DNA of 9,861 bases from Nitriliruptor sp040882075. GTDB taxonomy: Bacteria > Actinomycetota > Nitriliruptoria > Nitriliruptorales > Nitriliruptoraceae. Numbering within the stretch: position 1 is the stretch's first letter; each line of letters opens with the position of its first letter. Both the position numbers and the translations under genes were made by a program. The stretch lies in assembly GCF_040882075.1 (NCBI RefSeq), contig NZ_JBBEBZ010000230.1, forward strand, positions 1 through 9,861, given 5' to 3'. The notes below the pieces were generated by a model. That model was given only the letters and a program-made list of their open reading frames with translations. It was not told the origin of the DNA and made no database searches. This document shows positions 1 to 7,500 of this stretch, piece after piece.

Positions 1-365
1 CGCAGATCGACGACGAGCTCGGCAACGAGCGTGACCAGCAGCTGGTCACCGAGCACCAGCAGCTGGCCGAGCAGGTCGAGGCCCTCCGCCACGTGCTGCG
101 CGACGCGGTCTCCCCGAGCGACGTCCGGGACGATCCCTCGATCGTCGAGGTCGGGGACGAGGTCGAGGTCCGGTTCCCGGACGACTCGACCGAGTCGTTC
201 CTCATCGTGCACCCGGTCGAAGCTGGGCTCGACGAGCACCGCACTTCGATGGACGCGCCGCTGGCGGCCGCCGTGCTCGGCGCCCGACCCGGTGACCGCG
301 TCACCGTCTCGTCGCCCGCCGGTACCTACCACTGCACCATCGTCCGTCGCGACCGGCTCGAGTGA
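1..365 (+). CDS. GreA/GreB-family transcription factor, 3' part (partial)
   Basis: The gene enters from the left edge; the frame runs from base 3 and leaves 120 residues before TGA at 363-365. The first ~35 visible residues are a charged, Gln/Glu-rich helix that looks like the second arm of the Gre coiled coil. The rest matches the globular C-terminal domain of GreA/GreB (an EVGDEVEVRF strand, a Pro-Val-Glu-Ala turn, then LGARPGDRVTVSSPAG), which in this family docks on the rim of the RNA polymerase secondary channel. GreA rescues backtracked polymerase through acidic residues at the coiled-coil tip. That tip lies at or just before the visible edge, so I cannot say whether this is a true cleavage factor or an inhibitory homologue such as mycobacterial Rv3788. 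The next gene starts inside its stop codon (GTGA overlap), so the two are probably translationally coupled. Confidence 0.75.
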   Translation, partial: QIDDELGNERDQQLVTEHQQLAEQVEALRHVLRDAVSPSDVRDDPSIVEVGDEVEVRFPDDSTESFLIVHPVEAGLDEHRTSMDAPLAAAVLGARPGDRVTVSSPAGTYHCTIVRRDRLE

Positions 366-778
366 CGACCGCGGCTGCGGGCCGCGTGCTGGTGTGCCGC
401 GTCGAGGCTGATGCACACACCGCGTCGCGGCTGCGCGCGCTCGGCGATCGCTCCGGGGCTTTCACGGTCGATGCGGGCACGTCCGTCCCGGACGTCCTGG
501 TGTTCGCCATCACCGACGACGATGGTTCGAAGCTCGGCGAGCTCCGTCGGGTGACCCGCGATGCGCCGGCCGTCCGCACCGTCGTGATCGGCGCGGGCAC
601 GGGCCGGTTCGCGGCCGCGTTCGAGGCCGGCGCCGACGCATGGATCGATCACGGGGCGTACGACGACAGGGTGGTGGGGGCGGTCACCGGCCGCCACCCC
701 GTCGTCTCAGCTGGCCGCCGCCGCCGGCGCGGACGCCGCCGCTTCCCGCGCACGTCGCTTGCGCTCGGCGGCACGTGA
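362..778 (+). CDS. degenerate receiver-like (pseudo-response-regulator) protein
   Basis: 138 residues from GTG at 362, overlapping the stop of the Gre-like gene by four bases; this overlap supports the start. Residues 8-110 alternate hydrophobic strands and helices like a CheY-type receiver: strand 1 at 9-15 (VLVCRVE), strand 3 at 44-50 (PDVLVFAI), strand 4 at 72-78 (RTVVIGA), and a GADAWID segment at 90-96. The positions where a working receiver has its acidic pair, phospho-acceptor Asp, Thr/Ser and Lys appear to hold other residues: Arg-Val-Glu in strand 1, Ala49 after strand 3, Gly after strand 4, and Asp where Lys is expected. If the fold call is right, it should not be phosphorylated. 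There is no output domain. Residues 116-138 are Arg-rich and lie wholly inside the antisense overlap with the desaturase gene. The fold is inferred by eye and the function is unknown. Confidence 0.6.
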   Translation: MTTAAAGRVLVCRVEADAHTASRLRALGDRSGAFTVDAGTSVPDVLVFAITDDDGSKLGELRRVTRDAPAVRTVVIGAGTGRFAAAFEAGADAWIDHGAYDDRVVGAVTGRHPVVSAGRRRRRGRRRFPRTSLALGGT

Positions 779-2023
779 CGCCGCCAGCGGGATCTCCTTG
801 CCGTTGATGCGGTCCTGATCGAGCGGCGCATCCTTGGCGTGGAGGTCGATGCGCTCGACCCGGTCGGGGCCACCTGACCCGTCGGGCTTGCGCAGCCGCC
901 AGATCTTGCGGACCACCGAGCCGAACTGCTCGCGGAGGTTGCCGACGTTGTAGGGCAGCTCGTAGCGCTCGCAGATGTCGCGGACCTCGGCCGACAGCGA
1001 CGCGTACCGACGCGATGGCAGGTCGGGGAAGAGGTGGTGCTCGATCTGGTGGCCGAGGTTGCCGCTGATGATGTGGAACAGCCGGCTGCCCCGGATGTTG
1101 GCGGCACCGATCATCTGCCGCACGTACCACCCGCCGCGGGACTCCTGCTCGACCTCCTCCTCGGAGAACATCGCCGTCCCGTCGGGGAAGTGGCCGCAGA
1201 AGATGATGGAGAAGGCCCAGACGTTGCGGATCAGGTTCGCGACGAGGTTGCCGGCGGCCACCGCGGGCGCGTTCGGCCCGGCGAGCAGCGGGAAGAGGAT
1301 GTAGTCCTTGCCGTCCTGCTTCGCGGTCTTCATCGCGATGACGCGGGCCACGTCCTGGACCTCGTCCCAGCTGTTCTCGTCGTTCTTGAGCTTCTCGATC
1401 TCGAGGTCGTGGGCGGCCACGCCGTACTGGAACAGCAGGGCGAGCAGGGTGCCGTAGATGGGGTTGTACTTGTCCCGCGGGCGCCAGGCCTGGTCCTCGG
1501 TCATCCGCAGCAGGCCGTAGCCGACGTCGCGGTCCTTGCCGATGATGTTGGCGTAGGTGTGGTGCATGAAGTTGTGCGACAGCTTCCAGTTCGCGGACGG
1601 CGCCGCCGTGTCCCACTCGTAGGACTGGGAGTGGATGTGCGGGTCGTTCATGAAGTCGTACTGGCCGTGCATGACGTTGTGGCCGATCTCCATGTTGTCG
1701 AGGATCTTCGACATGGCCAGCGACGCCACGCCGGCCAGCCAGGTGGCCGGCGTCGGCACGAACAGCAGCACCCGGCCGGCGACCTCGCACGCACGCTGCG
1801 CCTTGACGACGCTGCGGATGTAGGCCGCGTCCTCCTCGCCGATGTCGGCGAGGATGCGGTCGCGGATGGCGTCGAACTCGCGGGCGAGCTCGGCGATCTG
1901 CTCCTCGGTGATCCCGGTGCGCTCCATCAGCACGGAGTCGTCGATCGGGCCGTCACGTCGACCCGGAGCCGAGGGTGTGCCCGCAGCGTTGTGGGCGGGC
2001 GTGGGCATCTCGGTAGCGGTCAC
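707..2023 (-). CDS. desA3: membrane fatty-acyl-CoA desaturase, DesA3 type
   Basis: 438 residues. Membrane diiron desaturase that introduces a double bond into acyl-CoA chains (stearoyl-CoA to oleoyl-CoA for mycobacterial DesA3, Rv3229c). All three histidine boxes are visible: H115-x3-H119 (GHNVMHGQ), H150-x3-H154-H155 (HNFMHH) and H325-x3-H329-H330 (HQIEHH), plus the conserved CGHFPDG around His278. Hydrophobic stretches occur near residues 83-103, 187-204 and 258-277. The GTG start at 2023 is preceded by AGAGGA at a six-base spacing; the ATG at codon 6 has no better site. The oxidoreductase gene lies 76 bases upstream on the same strand, the same pairing as Rv3230c-Rv3229c, so it is the likely electron donor. 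The last ~25 residues are rich in Ala and Arg, and their codons overlap the convergent receiver-like gene. The family is clear; chain-length preference and double-bond position are inferred. Confidence 0.93.
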   Translation of the reverse strand: MTATEMPTPAHNAAGTPSAPGRRDGPIDDSVLMERTGITEEQIAELAREFDAIRDRILADIGEEDAAYIRSVVKAQRACEVAGRVLLFVPTPATWLAGVASLAMSKILDNMEIGHNVMHGQYDFMNDPHIHSQSYEWDTAAPSANWKLSHNFMHHTYANIIGKDRDVGYGLLRMTEDQAWRPRDKYNPIYGTLLALLFQYGVAAHDLEIEKLKNDENSWDEVQDVARVIAMKTAKQDGKDYILFPLLAGPNAPAVAAGNLVANLIRNVWAFSIIFCGHFPDGTAMFSEEEVEQESRGGWYVRQMIGAANIRGSRLFHIISGNLGHQIEHHLFPDLPSRRYASLSAEVRDICERYELPYNVGNLREQFGSVVRKIWRLRKPDGSGGPDRVERIDLHAKDAPLDQDRINGKEIPLAASRAAERKRRAREAAASAPAAAAS

Positions 2024-2029
2024 GAGCGG

Positions 2030-2035
2030 TCCTCT
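2030..2035 (-). promoter_or_regulatory. Shine-Dalgarno site of the desaturase gene
   Basis: The minus strand reads AGAGGA six bases before GTG at 2023. This supports the GTG over the ATG five codons later and shows that the desaturase has its own ribosome entry within the 76-base gap after the reductase. Confidence 0.6.
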
Positions 2036-2099
2036 CGTCGGACGTTGGTCGATCGGGTCAGGTGGTCGGTGGGGGAGCGGGTGCCGGCGTCGGCGACGG

Positions 2100-3302
2100 T
2101 CAGAGGGCGAGCTCGACGTCGCCGAGCGCGACGTTGACGCAGATCTGGATGTCCTGGTCGTCGTCGCTGGACACCTCGCCGGTCGTCAGGCTCTGCGTGA
2201 CGCCCTTGACCTTGCGCGTGGTGCAGGTCTTGCAGATACCCATCCGGCAGCCGTACTCGGGTTCGAGACCCGCTTCCTCGGCCTGCACGAGCAGCGGTCG
2301 GCCATCGTTGGCGAGCTCGATGTCGCTGTCGGCCAGCTTCACGCACCCCTCGGCGTTCACGTCCGCGGACGGGGCCGCGAGGGTGAAGCGCTCGATGTGG
2401 AAGCGGTCGAGCGCCCCCGCCTCCTCCCAGATCGCCTCGGCGGCGTCGAGCATCGGCGGCGGACCGCAGACGTAGGCGGGCGCCTCACGCCAGTCGGGTG
2501 CCACCTGGTCGAGGTGGCCCTGCTCGAGGTAGCCGCAGAGGGTGTCGGGGTCGCCATCCTCCTCGCTGCACACGGTGACGAGGGTGACCCGATCGTGGTG
2601 CGCGTCGATCCGGTCGAGCTCGGCGGCGAAGATGCGATCGGCCGGCGTCTTGACGTAGTTCAGGAACGTGATGCGCCCGCGGTAGCCGTCGGCCAGGAGG
2701 GTCCGGGTCATCGACATCAGCGGGGTGATCCCGCTGCCACCACCGATGAACAGCAGGTGGTCCGGCAGGGGGGAGGGCAGGACGAACTCGCCTCGTGGCT
2801 CGGAGATCTCGAGGACCAGACCGGGTCGCGCGTGGGTCTGCAGGAAACGCGACACGAAGGCGTCGTCGCCCGCCTTGACCGTCAGCGTGATGAGCCCGTC
2901 GGCGCGCCGGGGGCTCGAGGAGATCGTGAAGTACCGGGTGCGGCGGCGGCCGTCGATGTCGACCTGGGTGCGCACGTGCTGGCCCGCCTCGTGCGGACCC
3001 CACGCCGGGCCGGGGTCGAGGACGAGCGTGGTGACGTCGTGGGTCTCGCGGATGCGGTCGACGAGCAGCGCTCGCGTCCGGTCGAGCGACCACAGCGGGT
3101 TCACCATGCTCAGGTAGTGGTCGACGCCGTGGGGGGTCGTGGCGAGGTCGACGACGCGTGAACGCAACACCCGCTGCAGCCGGCGCGGGAGCTGCCGCGT
3201 GCGAGCCTGTATCGGGCCGGCGTGCATCGACCCGCCGGCCTCCTGCGCACGCTCGGGCACGAACCTGTTCGGATCGCGGACGGGACTGTCGGTCGCGGTC
3301 AC
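2100..3302 (-). CDS. FAD/NAD(P)H oxidoreductase with C-terminal 2Fe-2S ferredoxin domain (desaturase electron donor)
   Basis: 400 residues. It should take electrons from NAD(P)H through FAD to a plant-type 2Fe-2S centre and pass them to the desaturase encoded downstream, as its mycobacterial counterpart Rv3230c does for DesA3. Domain order: an N-terminal extension of ~75 residues, an FAD-binding barrel with RYFTIS at 123-128 (the RxYS/T flavin motif), a nucleotide-binding domain with GGGSGIT at 187-193 and CGPPPM at 279-284, then a ferredoxin domain with cluster ligands Cys352, Cys357, Cys360 and Cys388 in the usual C-x4-C-x2-C spacing. The GTG start at 3302 has an AGGAGG seven bases upstream. 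It is the first gene of a minus-strand unit, and 76 bases separate it from the desaturase. Soluble or peripheral; no signal peptide is seen. Choice of NADH or NADPH cannot be read from the sequence. Confidence 0.9.
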   Translation of the reverse strand: MTATDSPVRDPNRFVPERAQEAGGSMHAGPIQARTRQLPRRLQRVLRSRVVDLATTPHGVDHYLSMVNPLWSLDRTRALLVDRIRETHDVTTLVLDPGPAWGPHEAGQHVRTQVDIDGRRRTRYFTISSSPRRADGLITLTVKAGDDAFVSRFLQTHARPGLVLEISEPRGEFVLPSPLPDHLLFIGGGSGITPLMSMTRTLLADGYRGRITFLNYVKTPADRIFAAELDRIDAHHDRVTLVTVCSEEDGDPDTLCGYLEQGHLDQVAPDWREAPAYVCGPPPMLDAAEAIWEEAGALDRFHIERFTLAAPSADVNAEGCVKLADSDIELANDGRPLLVQAEEAGLEPEYGCRMGICKTCTTRKVKGVTQSLTTGEVSSDDDQDIQICVNVALGDVELAL

Positions 3303-3309
3303 GCGCGGC

Positions 3310-3315
3310 CCTCCT
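3310..3315 (-). promoter_or_regulatory. strong Shine-Dalgarno site of the oxidoreductase gene
   Basis: The minus strand reads AGGAGG seven bases before GTG at 3302 and fixes that start. It lies six bases downstream, in transcript order, of a 7-bp stem-loop at 3322-3340. Confidence 0.7.
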
Positions 3316-3321
3316 GGTCGA

Positions 3322-3340
3322 GGGGTCCCTCCCGGACCCC
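3322..3340 (-). promoter_or_regulatory. perfect 7-bp stem-loop in the oxidoreductase leader
   Basis: GGGGTCC (3322-3328) and GGACCCC (3334-3340) pair perfectly around a five-base loop. In the minus-strand transcript this hairpin ends six bases before the Shine-Dalgarno site. No U-tract follows, so it is not an intrinsic terminator. It could affect translation or mRNA stability, or be chance in GC-rich DNA. Confidence 0.4.
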
Positions 3341-3343
3341 GCG

Positions 3344-3355
3344 GTGCGGCCGCAC
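3344..3355. promoter_or_regulatory. 12-bp perfect palindrome in the divergent intergenic region
   Basis: GTGCGGCCGCAC is identical to its reverse complement. It lies between the oxidoreductase (minus) and the small membrane protein (plus), just upstream of the 3322-3340 hairpin relative to the oxidoreductase. It may be a protein-binding site; no regulator is known from the sequence. Confidence 0.3.
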
Positions 3356-3377
3356 GTCATCCTGCGGCACGAAGCAA

Positions 3378-3395
3378 CGTTACAGCGTTCACTGT
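3378..3395. promoter_or_regulatory. candidate -10 element and overlapping operator for the desaturase pair
   Basis: On the minus strand TAACGT (complement of 3378-3383) fits a TANNNT -10 element and would give a leader of roughly 70 bases before GTG at 3302. No good -35 is visible. The same stretch holds imperfect dyads: ACAG at 3382-3385 mirrored by CTGT at 3392-3395, and GT-A--GC--T-AC symmetry across 3379-3392. The minus strand reads AGTGAACGCTGTAACGTT, in the style of TetR-family operators. It is also one of the few AT-richer spots here. The match is by eye and weak. Confidence 0.3.
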
Positions 3396-3479
3396 CGCGT
3401 TCGCCCGCCCGTCCGGACGGGTCCGTCCCGTCCTCGGCCCGCCCATCACACACACGACGGACGCTGGGGCGTACCGAGC

Positions 3480-3848
3480 GTGCGCGACGGGTGGCGTCCG
3501 GCGCCGATCGAGCTGTTCGCCCTGGCGGGGGTCGGCGCCGGCGCGGTCGTCGATCCGGCTGTCGAGCGGATGCGTGCCACCCTCGAGACAGAGCCGGACG
3601 GGGCTGCCAGCGACGGTCTCATCGAGTCGCTCGTCGAACCGAAGCTGGCCCGCGTGGTCTGGGTGATGTTCGGTGCCGACCTCGCGATCGTGATGCTCAT
3701 GACGGCCAAGCCCGGCCTGAGCACCGCCCTGATCACCGCTGTGGTCGGGCTCGCGCTCGGTGTTGGGCTGGCCGAACGCGACCTGCGTCAGCGTCGTGGG
3801 TCGGTGCCATCCGCACCGAGCGCGCCGCCGGCTGCCCTCGCGCTCTGA
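3480..3848 (+). CDS. small membrane protein with two predicted helices, unknown function
   Basis: I do not recognise the family. From GTG at 3480 it encodes 122 residues. The same frame stays open far upstream, but that part overlaps the oxidoreductase start and looks non-coding, whereas third codon positions after 3480 are strongly G/C. Residues 56-75 (LARVVWVMFGADLAIVMLMT) and 80-97 (LSTALITAVVGLALGVGL) are likely membrane helices separated by an Ala-Lys-Pro-Gly turn. An acidic segment lies at 29-54, and the C-terminus is an Arg-rich stretch followed by a Pro/Ala tail, suggesting a cytoplasmic end. No strong Shine-Dalgarno site precedes the GTG; GGGG lies about ten bases upstream. It is divergent from the lipid pair and 70 bases ahead of the MarR gene, so it could share regulation with either neighbour. 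Confidence 0.6.
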   Translation: MRDGWRPAPIELFALAGVGAGAVVDPAVERMRATLETEPDGAASDGLIESLVEPKLARVVWVMFGADLAIVMLMTAKPGLSTALITAVVGLALGVGLAERDLRQRRGSVPSAPSAPPAALAL

Positions 3849-3885
3849 TCCGCTGAGGCGGGCGTCTCGATCCACGGCGAACGTC

Positions 3886-3891
3886 TAGCCT
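3886..3891 (+). promoter_or_regulatory. possible -10 element (TAGCCT) for the MarR gene
   Basis: TAGCCT fits TAGNNT/TANNNT and lies 27-33 bases before the two possible MarR start codons. Similar TAGNNT boxes precede the small membrane gene at 7922 and the PH/SHOCT gene. No convincing -35 is visible. Confidence 0.3.
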
Positions 3892-3918
3892 CTCGGCGCC
3901 GGCGACCGCCGACCCGAG

Positions 3919-4428
3919 GTGGCTGTGTCCCGTTCCCCGCTGCCGTTCGATCCCATCGCCGAAGCGCACCGGCGGTGGGTCGACCACGGGTGGGGTGATG
4001 CGGCCGATGGGATGGCGGCCGTGACCTCGATCGTGCGGGCACAGCAGATCCTGCTCGCCCGCATCGACGAGCAGCTCCGCGACCTCGACCTCACCTTCGC
4101 CCGCTACGAGTTGCTCATGCTCCTGCACTTCAGCCGCGAGGGACGGCTCCCGATGAACGTGGTCGGCAGCCGCCTCCAGGTCCACCCGACCAGCGTGACC
4201 AGTGCCGTGGACCGGCTCGAGGACCAGGGCTTCGTGCGGCGCTCGCCCCACGCGACGGACCGACGCACGAAGCTGGCGGTGCTGACGGCCACAGGCCGTG
4301 AACGGGCGTTGGCCGCCACCGCTCGGCTGAACGCGACCGTCTTCGCCGGACCCGGCCTGTCGGCGTCTCAGGTCGGTGCCCTCGTCGAGGTGCTCCGGGA
4401 GCTGCGCCACGGCGCCGGCGACTTCTGA
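3919..4428 (+). CDS. MarR-family transcriptional regulator
   Basis: 169 residues from GTG at 3919. GTG at 3925, two codons later, is as likely or better because GAGG at 3915-3918 sits six bases before it. MarR proteins are dimeric winged-helix regulators, often repressors released by a ligand. Residues 34-60 form the N-terminal dimer helix; the winged helix spans about 61-128, with the recognition helix near 90-102 (HPTSVTSAVDRLEDQ) and the wing at 107-123, including the conserved ATDRRTK-L--LT pattern. The C-terminal helix at 147-165 completes the dimer interface. The icmF-type gene starts 139 bases downstream in the same direction, and between them lies a 22-bp inverted repeat over a likely promoter. 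This makes MarR the first candidate to bind there and sense an acyl-CoA or related ligand. That link is inference from position only. Confidence 0.9.
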   Translation: MAVSRSPLPFDPIAEAHRRWVDHGWGDAADGMAAVTSIVRAQQILLARIDEQLRDLDLTFARYELLMLLHFSREGRLPMNVVGSRLQVHPTSVTSAVDRLEDQGFVRRSPHATDRRTKLAVLTATGRERALAATARLNATVFAGPGLSASQVGALVEVLRELRHGAGDF

Positions 4429-4466
4429 TCCGAGGGTCACCCCGCACCCGCTGACGCTCGGCCAGG

Positions 4467-4495
4467 TTGCTGTCCTCACCGGTGACGGTGATACT
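4467..4495 (+). promoter_or_regulatory. candidate icmF promoter (TTGCTG, 17 bases, GATACT)
   Basis: TTGCTG at 4467-4472 and GATACT at 4490-4495 are separated by 17 bases, giving TTG of the -35 consensus and four of six -10 positions. Transcription would start near 4502, about 65 bases before GTG at 4568. The -10 hexamer is also the outer part of the left arm of the inverted repeat at 4490-4511. Confidence 0.5.
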
Positions 4496-4511
4496 AGGAC
4501 GTCCAAGTATC
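4490..4511. promoter_or_regulatory. 22-bp near-perfect inverted repeat, probable operator of icmF
   Basis: The left arm GATACTAGGAC (4490-4500) is followed directly by the right arm GTCCAAGTATC (4501-4511). The two are reverse complements except for one symmetric position pair (4496/4505, A on both), so 20 of 22 positions obey dyad symmetry. It is AT-richer than its surroundings and overlaps the -10 element and expected start site of icmF, the classic place for a repressor. Size and form suit a dimeric MarR- or TetR-type protein, and a MarR gene lies immediately upstream. I saw no second copy in this window, so binding by the neighbouring MarR is not shown. Confidence 0.7.
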
Positions 4512-4567
4512 TGCTGGCGGCGGTGGCTCGGTCCTCCGCGCTCGTCGTCGCCTGACGGGAGCCCGCC

Positions 4568-7500
4568 GTGAGCGACCACGCGTCCGATCTGCACGTGCCC
4601 GAGCACCCCGTCCGGTTCGTGACGGCGGGCAGCCTCTTCGACGGGCACGACGCCGCCATCAACATCATGCGACGGCTGCTGCAGTCCCAGGGCGCGGAGG
4701 TCATCCACCTCGGTCACGACCGCAGCGTCGACGAGGTCGTGACCGCCGCGCTGCAGGAGGACGTCCAGGGCGTCGCCGTCAGCTCCTACCAGGGCGGCCA
4801 CGTCGAGTACTTCACCTACCTGGTCGAGCAGCTCCGCGAACGCGGCGCCGACCACGTGAAGGTCTACGGCGGCGGCGGTGGGGTGATCGTCCCCGAGGAG
4901 ATCGCCACCCTCCACGAGCGGGGCGTCGCTCGCATCTTCTCGCCCGGCGACGGCCAGGAGCTCGGCCTCCCCGGGATGATCAACACCATGATCGAGGCGT
5001 GCGACGTCGACCTCACCGATCAGCTGCCGACGGTCGACGCCGTGCTCGCCGGTGACGCGGCCGCGCTGGCTCGTGCCATCTCGGCGCTCGAGGCCGGCCG
5101 TGGTGACGACCTGGCGACCGGGCTGCGCGACGCCGCGGCGCGACGGGAGGTCCCCGTCCTCGGCATCACCGGCACGGGGGGAGCCGGCAAGTCCTCGTTG
5201 ACCGACGAGCTGGTCCGCCGCTTCCGGCGTGACCTCGAGGACAAGCTGCGCATCGCGGTCCTGGCCATCGACCCCTCGCGTCGGCGCGGTGGGGGAGCGC
5301 TGCTCGGTGACCGCATCCGGATGAACTCGATCGCCCCGGGACGGGTGTTCTTCCGCTCGATCGCGACCCGGTCGCACGGCTCCGAGGTGCCCGACCACCT
5401 CGGCGACACCATCGCGGCCTGCAAGGCCGCCGGCTTCGACCTCGTCATCGTCGAGACGCCGGGCATCGGCCAGGGTGATGCGGCCATCGTGCCGTTCGTC
5501 GACGCGTCCCTGTACGTGATGACCCCCGAGTTCGGCGCCGCCTCCCAGCTCGAGAAGATCGACATGCTCGACTTCGCCGACGCCGTCGCGGTCAACAAGT
5601 TCGAGCGCCGCGGCGCTGACGACGCGCGACGGGACGTGGCGCGTCAGATGGTGCGCAACCGCGAGGCGTTCGGGACGCCGTGGGAGGAGATGCCGGTCTT
5701 CGGCACCAGCGCCGCACGGTTCGACGACGACGGGGTCACCGCCCTCTACCACCACCTGCGTGGCGTGCTCGCCCCCCACGGGCTCGACGCCGGACCCGGG
5801 ACGCTGCCGACGGTGGACACGAAGGTCTCCACCGCCCTTTCGAGCATCATCCCCTCAGGACGCGAGCGGTACCTGTCCGAGATCGCCGACGCGATCCGTT
5901 CCTACCACCAGCGCACCCGGGACCAGGCCGACCTGGCGCGGCGTCGCCAGCACCTGCGCACGGTGCGTGACGAGCTGTGGAACGACGCCGACGGTGCGGC
6001 ACGCCGTGTCATCGAGGATCGGCTCACCGAGGTCGCCGAGGGGCTGGCTCCCGAGTGCGACGCGTTGCTGCGCGAGTGGCCGGCGACCGTCGAGGCGTAC
6101 TCGGGGGAGGAGTTCGTCTACACCGTCCGTGATCAGGAGGTCCACGTCCCGCTGACGCGCGAGACGCTGTCGGGCAGCAGGATCCCGCGCGTCGCGTTGC
6201 CCCGACTCAGCGACGAGGGCGACCTGCTGAGCTTCCTGCGGTCCGAGAACCTGCCGGGCCGGTTCCCGTTCACCGCCGGGGCGTTCCCCTTCAAGCGTGA
6301 CGGCGAGGCGCCAGCCCGGATGTTCGCGGGCGAGGGCGACCCGTTCCGCACCAACCGTCGTTTCCACTACCTCGCCGAGGGCAACCCGGCCACGCGCCTG
6401 TCGACCGCGTTCGACTCGGTGACCCTCTACGGCCGTGACCCGGCGGAGCGTCCCGACGTCTACGGGAAGGTGGGCACCTCGGGGGTGTCGGTCGCCACCC
6501 TCGACGACGCGAAGGCCCTGTACGCGGGCTTCGACCTGTGCTCGCCCACCACCTCGGTGTCGATGACCATCAACGGCCCGGCGCCGACGGTCCTGGCGAT
6601 GTTCCTCAACACGGCGATCGATCAGCAGCTCGACGCCTTCTGTGAGCAGGAGGGTCGCGAGCCGGACGCCGAGGAGGCCGAGGACATCCGCGCCCGGGCG
6701 CTGCGCGAGGTCCGCGGCACGGTGCAGGCCGACATCCTCAAGGAGGACCAGGGGCAGAACACCTGCATCTTCTCGACCGAGTTCGCGCTGCGCTGCATGG
6801 CCGACGTGCAGGAGTGGTTCATCGAGCACGAGGTGCGCAACTTCTACAGCGTCTCGATCAGCGGGTACCACATCGCTGAGGCGGGGGCGAACCCCATCTC
6901 CCAGCTCGCCTTCACGCTCGCCAACGGCTTCACCTACGCCGAGGCGTACAAGGCCCGGGGGATGGACGTCGACGACTTCGCGCCGAACTTCTCGTTCTTC
7001 TTCTCCAACGGGATGGACGCCGAGTACACCGTGATGGGTCGTGTCGCTCGGCGCATCTGGGCCGTCGCCATGCGCGACCTCTACGGTGCGAACGAGCGCA
7101 GCCAGAAGCTCAAGTACCACGTCCAGACCTCGGGCCGGTCCCTGCACGCCCAGGAGATGGACTTCAACGACATCCGCACGACGCTGCAGGCCGTCTGCGC
7201 GATCTACGACAACACCAACTCGCTGCACACCAACGCCTACGACGAGGCGGTGACCACACCGACCGAGTCGTCGGTCCGGCGGGCGCTGGCGATCCAGATG
7301 ATCATCGACCAGGAGTGGGGCCTGGCCAAGAACGAGAACCCCCTGCAGGGTGCGGCGATCGTCGACGATCTGACCGACCTCGTCGAGGAGGCCGTCCTGG
7401 CGGAGTTCGACCGGATCTCGGACCGCGGGGGTGTCCTCGGCGCGATGGAGACCGGCTACCAGCGCGGGCGCATCCAGGACGAATCGATGCGCTACGAGCA

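Noticed and set aside
1034..2137. Long plus-strand open frame of 367 codons opposite the desaturase
   Set aside because: It is the antisense shadow of a clear desaturase with all histidine boxes; its translation is Val/Leu/Asp/Arg-rich low complexity with no recognisable domain.
3222..3479. N-terminal extension of the small membrane protein from 3222
   Set aside because: It would overlap the oxidoreductase start and its leader, is Arg/Pro/His-rich and shows no coding bias; GTG at 3480 is the better start.
3357..3875. Minus-strand frame opposite the small membrane protein
   Set aside because: It lacks hydrophobic or domain structure and is rich in His, Arg and Gln; the plus strand has two membrane helices and proper third-position bias.
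3892..3918. Hairpin CTCGG...CCGAG covering the MarR Shine-Dalgarno region
   Set aside because: Only a five-bp outer stem with irregular GC-rich inside pairing; such pairings are expected by chance in this composition.
4429..4567. Cobalamin riboswitch upstream of the B12-dependent mutase
   Set aside because: The 139-base gap is short for this riboswitch class and I see no B12-box; the region is explained by a promoter and an inverted repeat.
4130..5779. 549-codon minus-strand frame opposite MarR and icmF
   Set aside because: Antisense to two well-supported genes; composition is biased to Gly/Val/Asp/Arg as expected for a mirror of GC-rich coding sequence.
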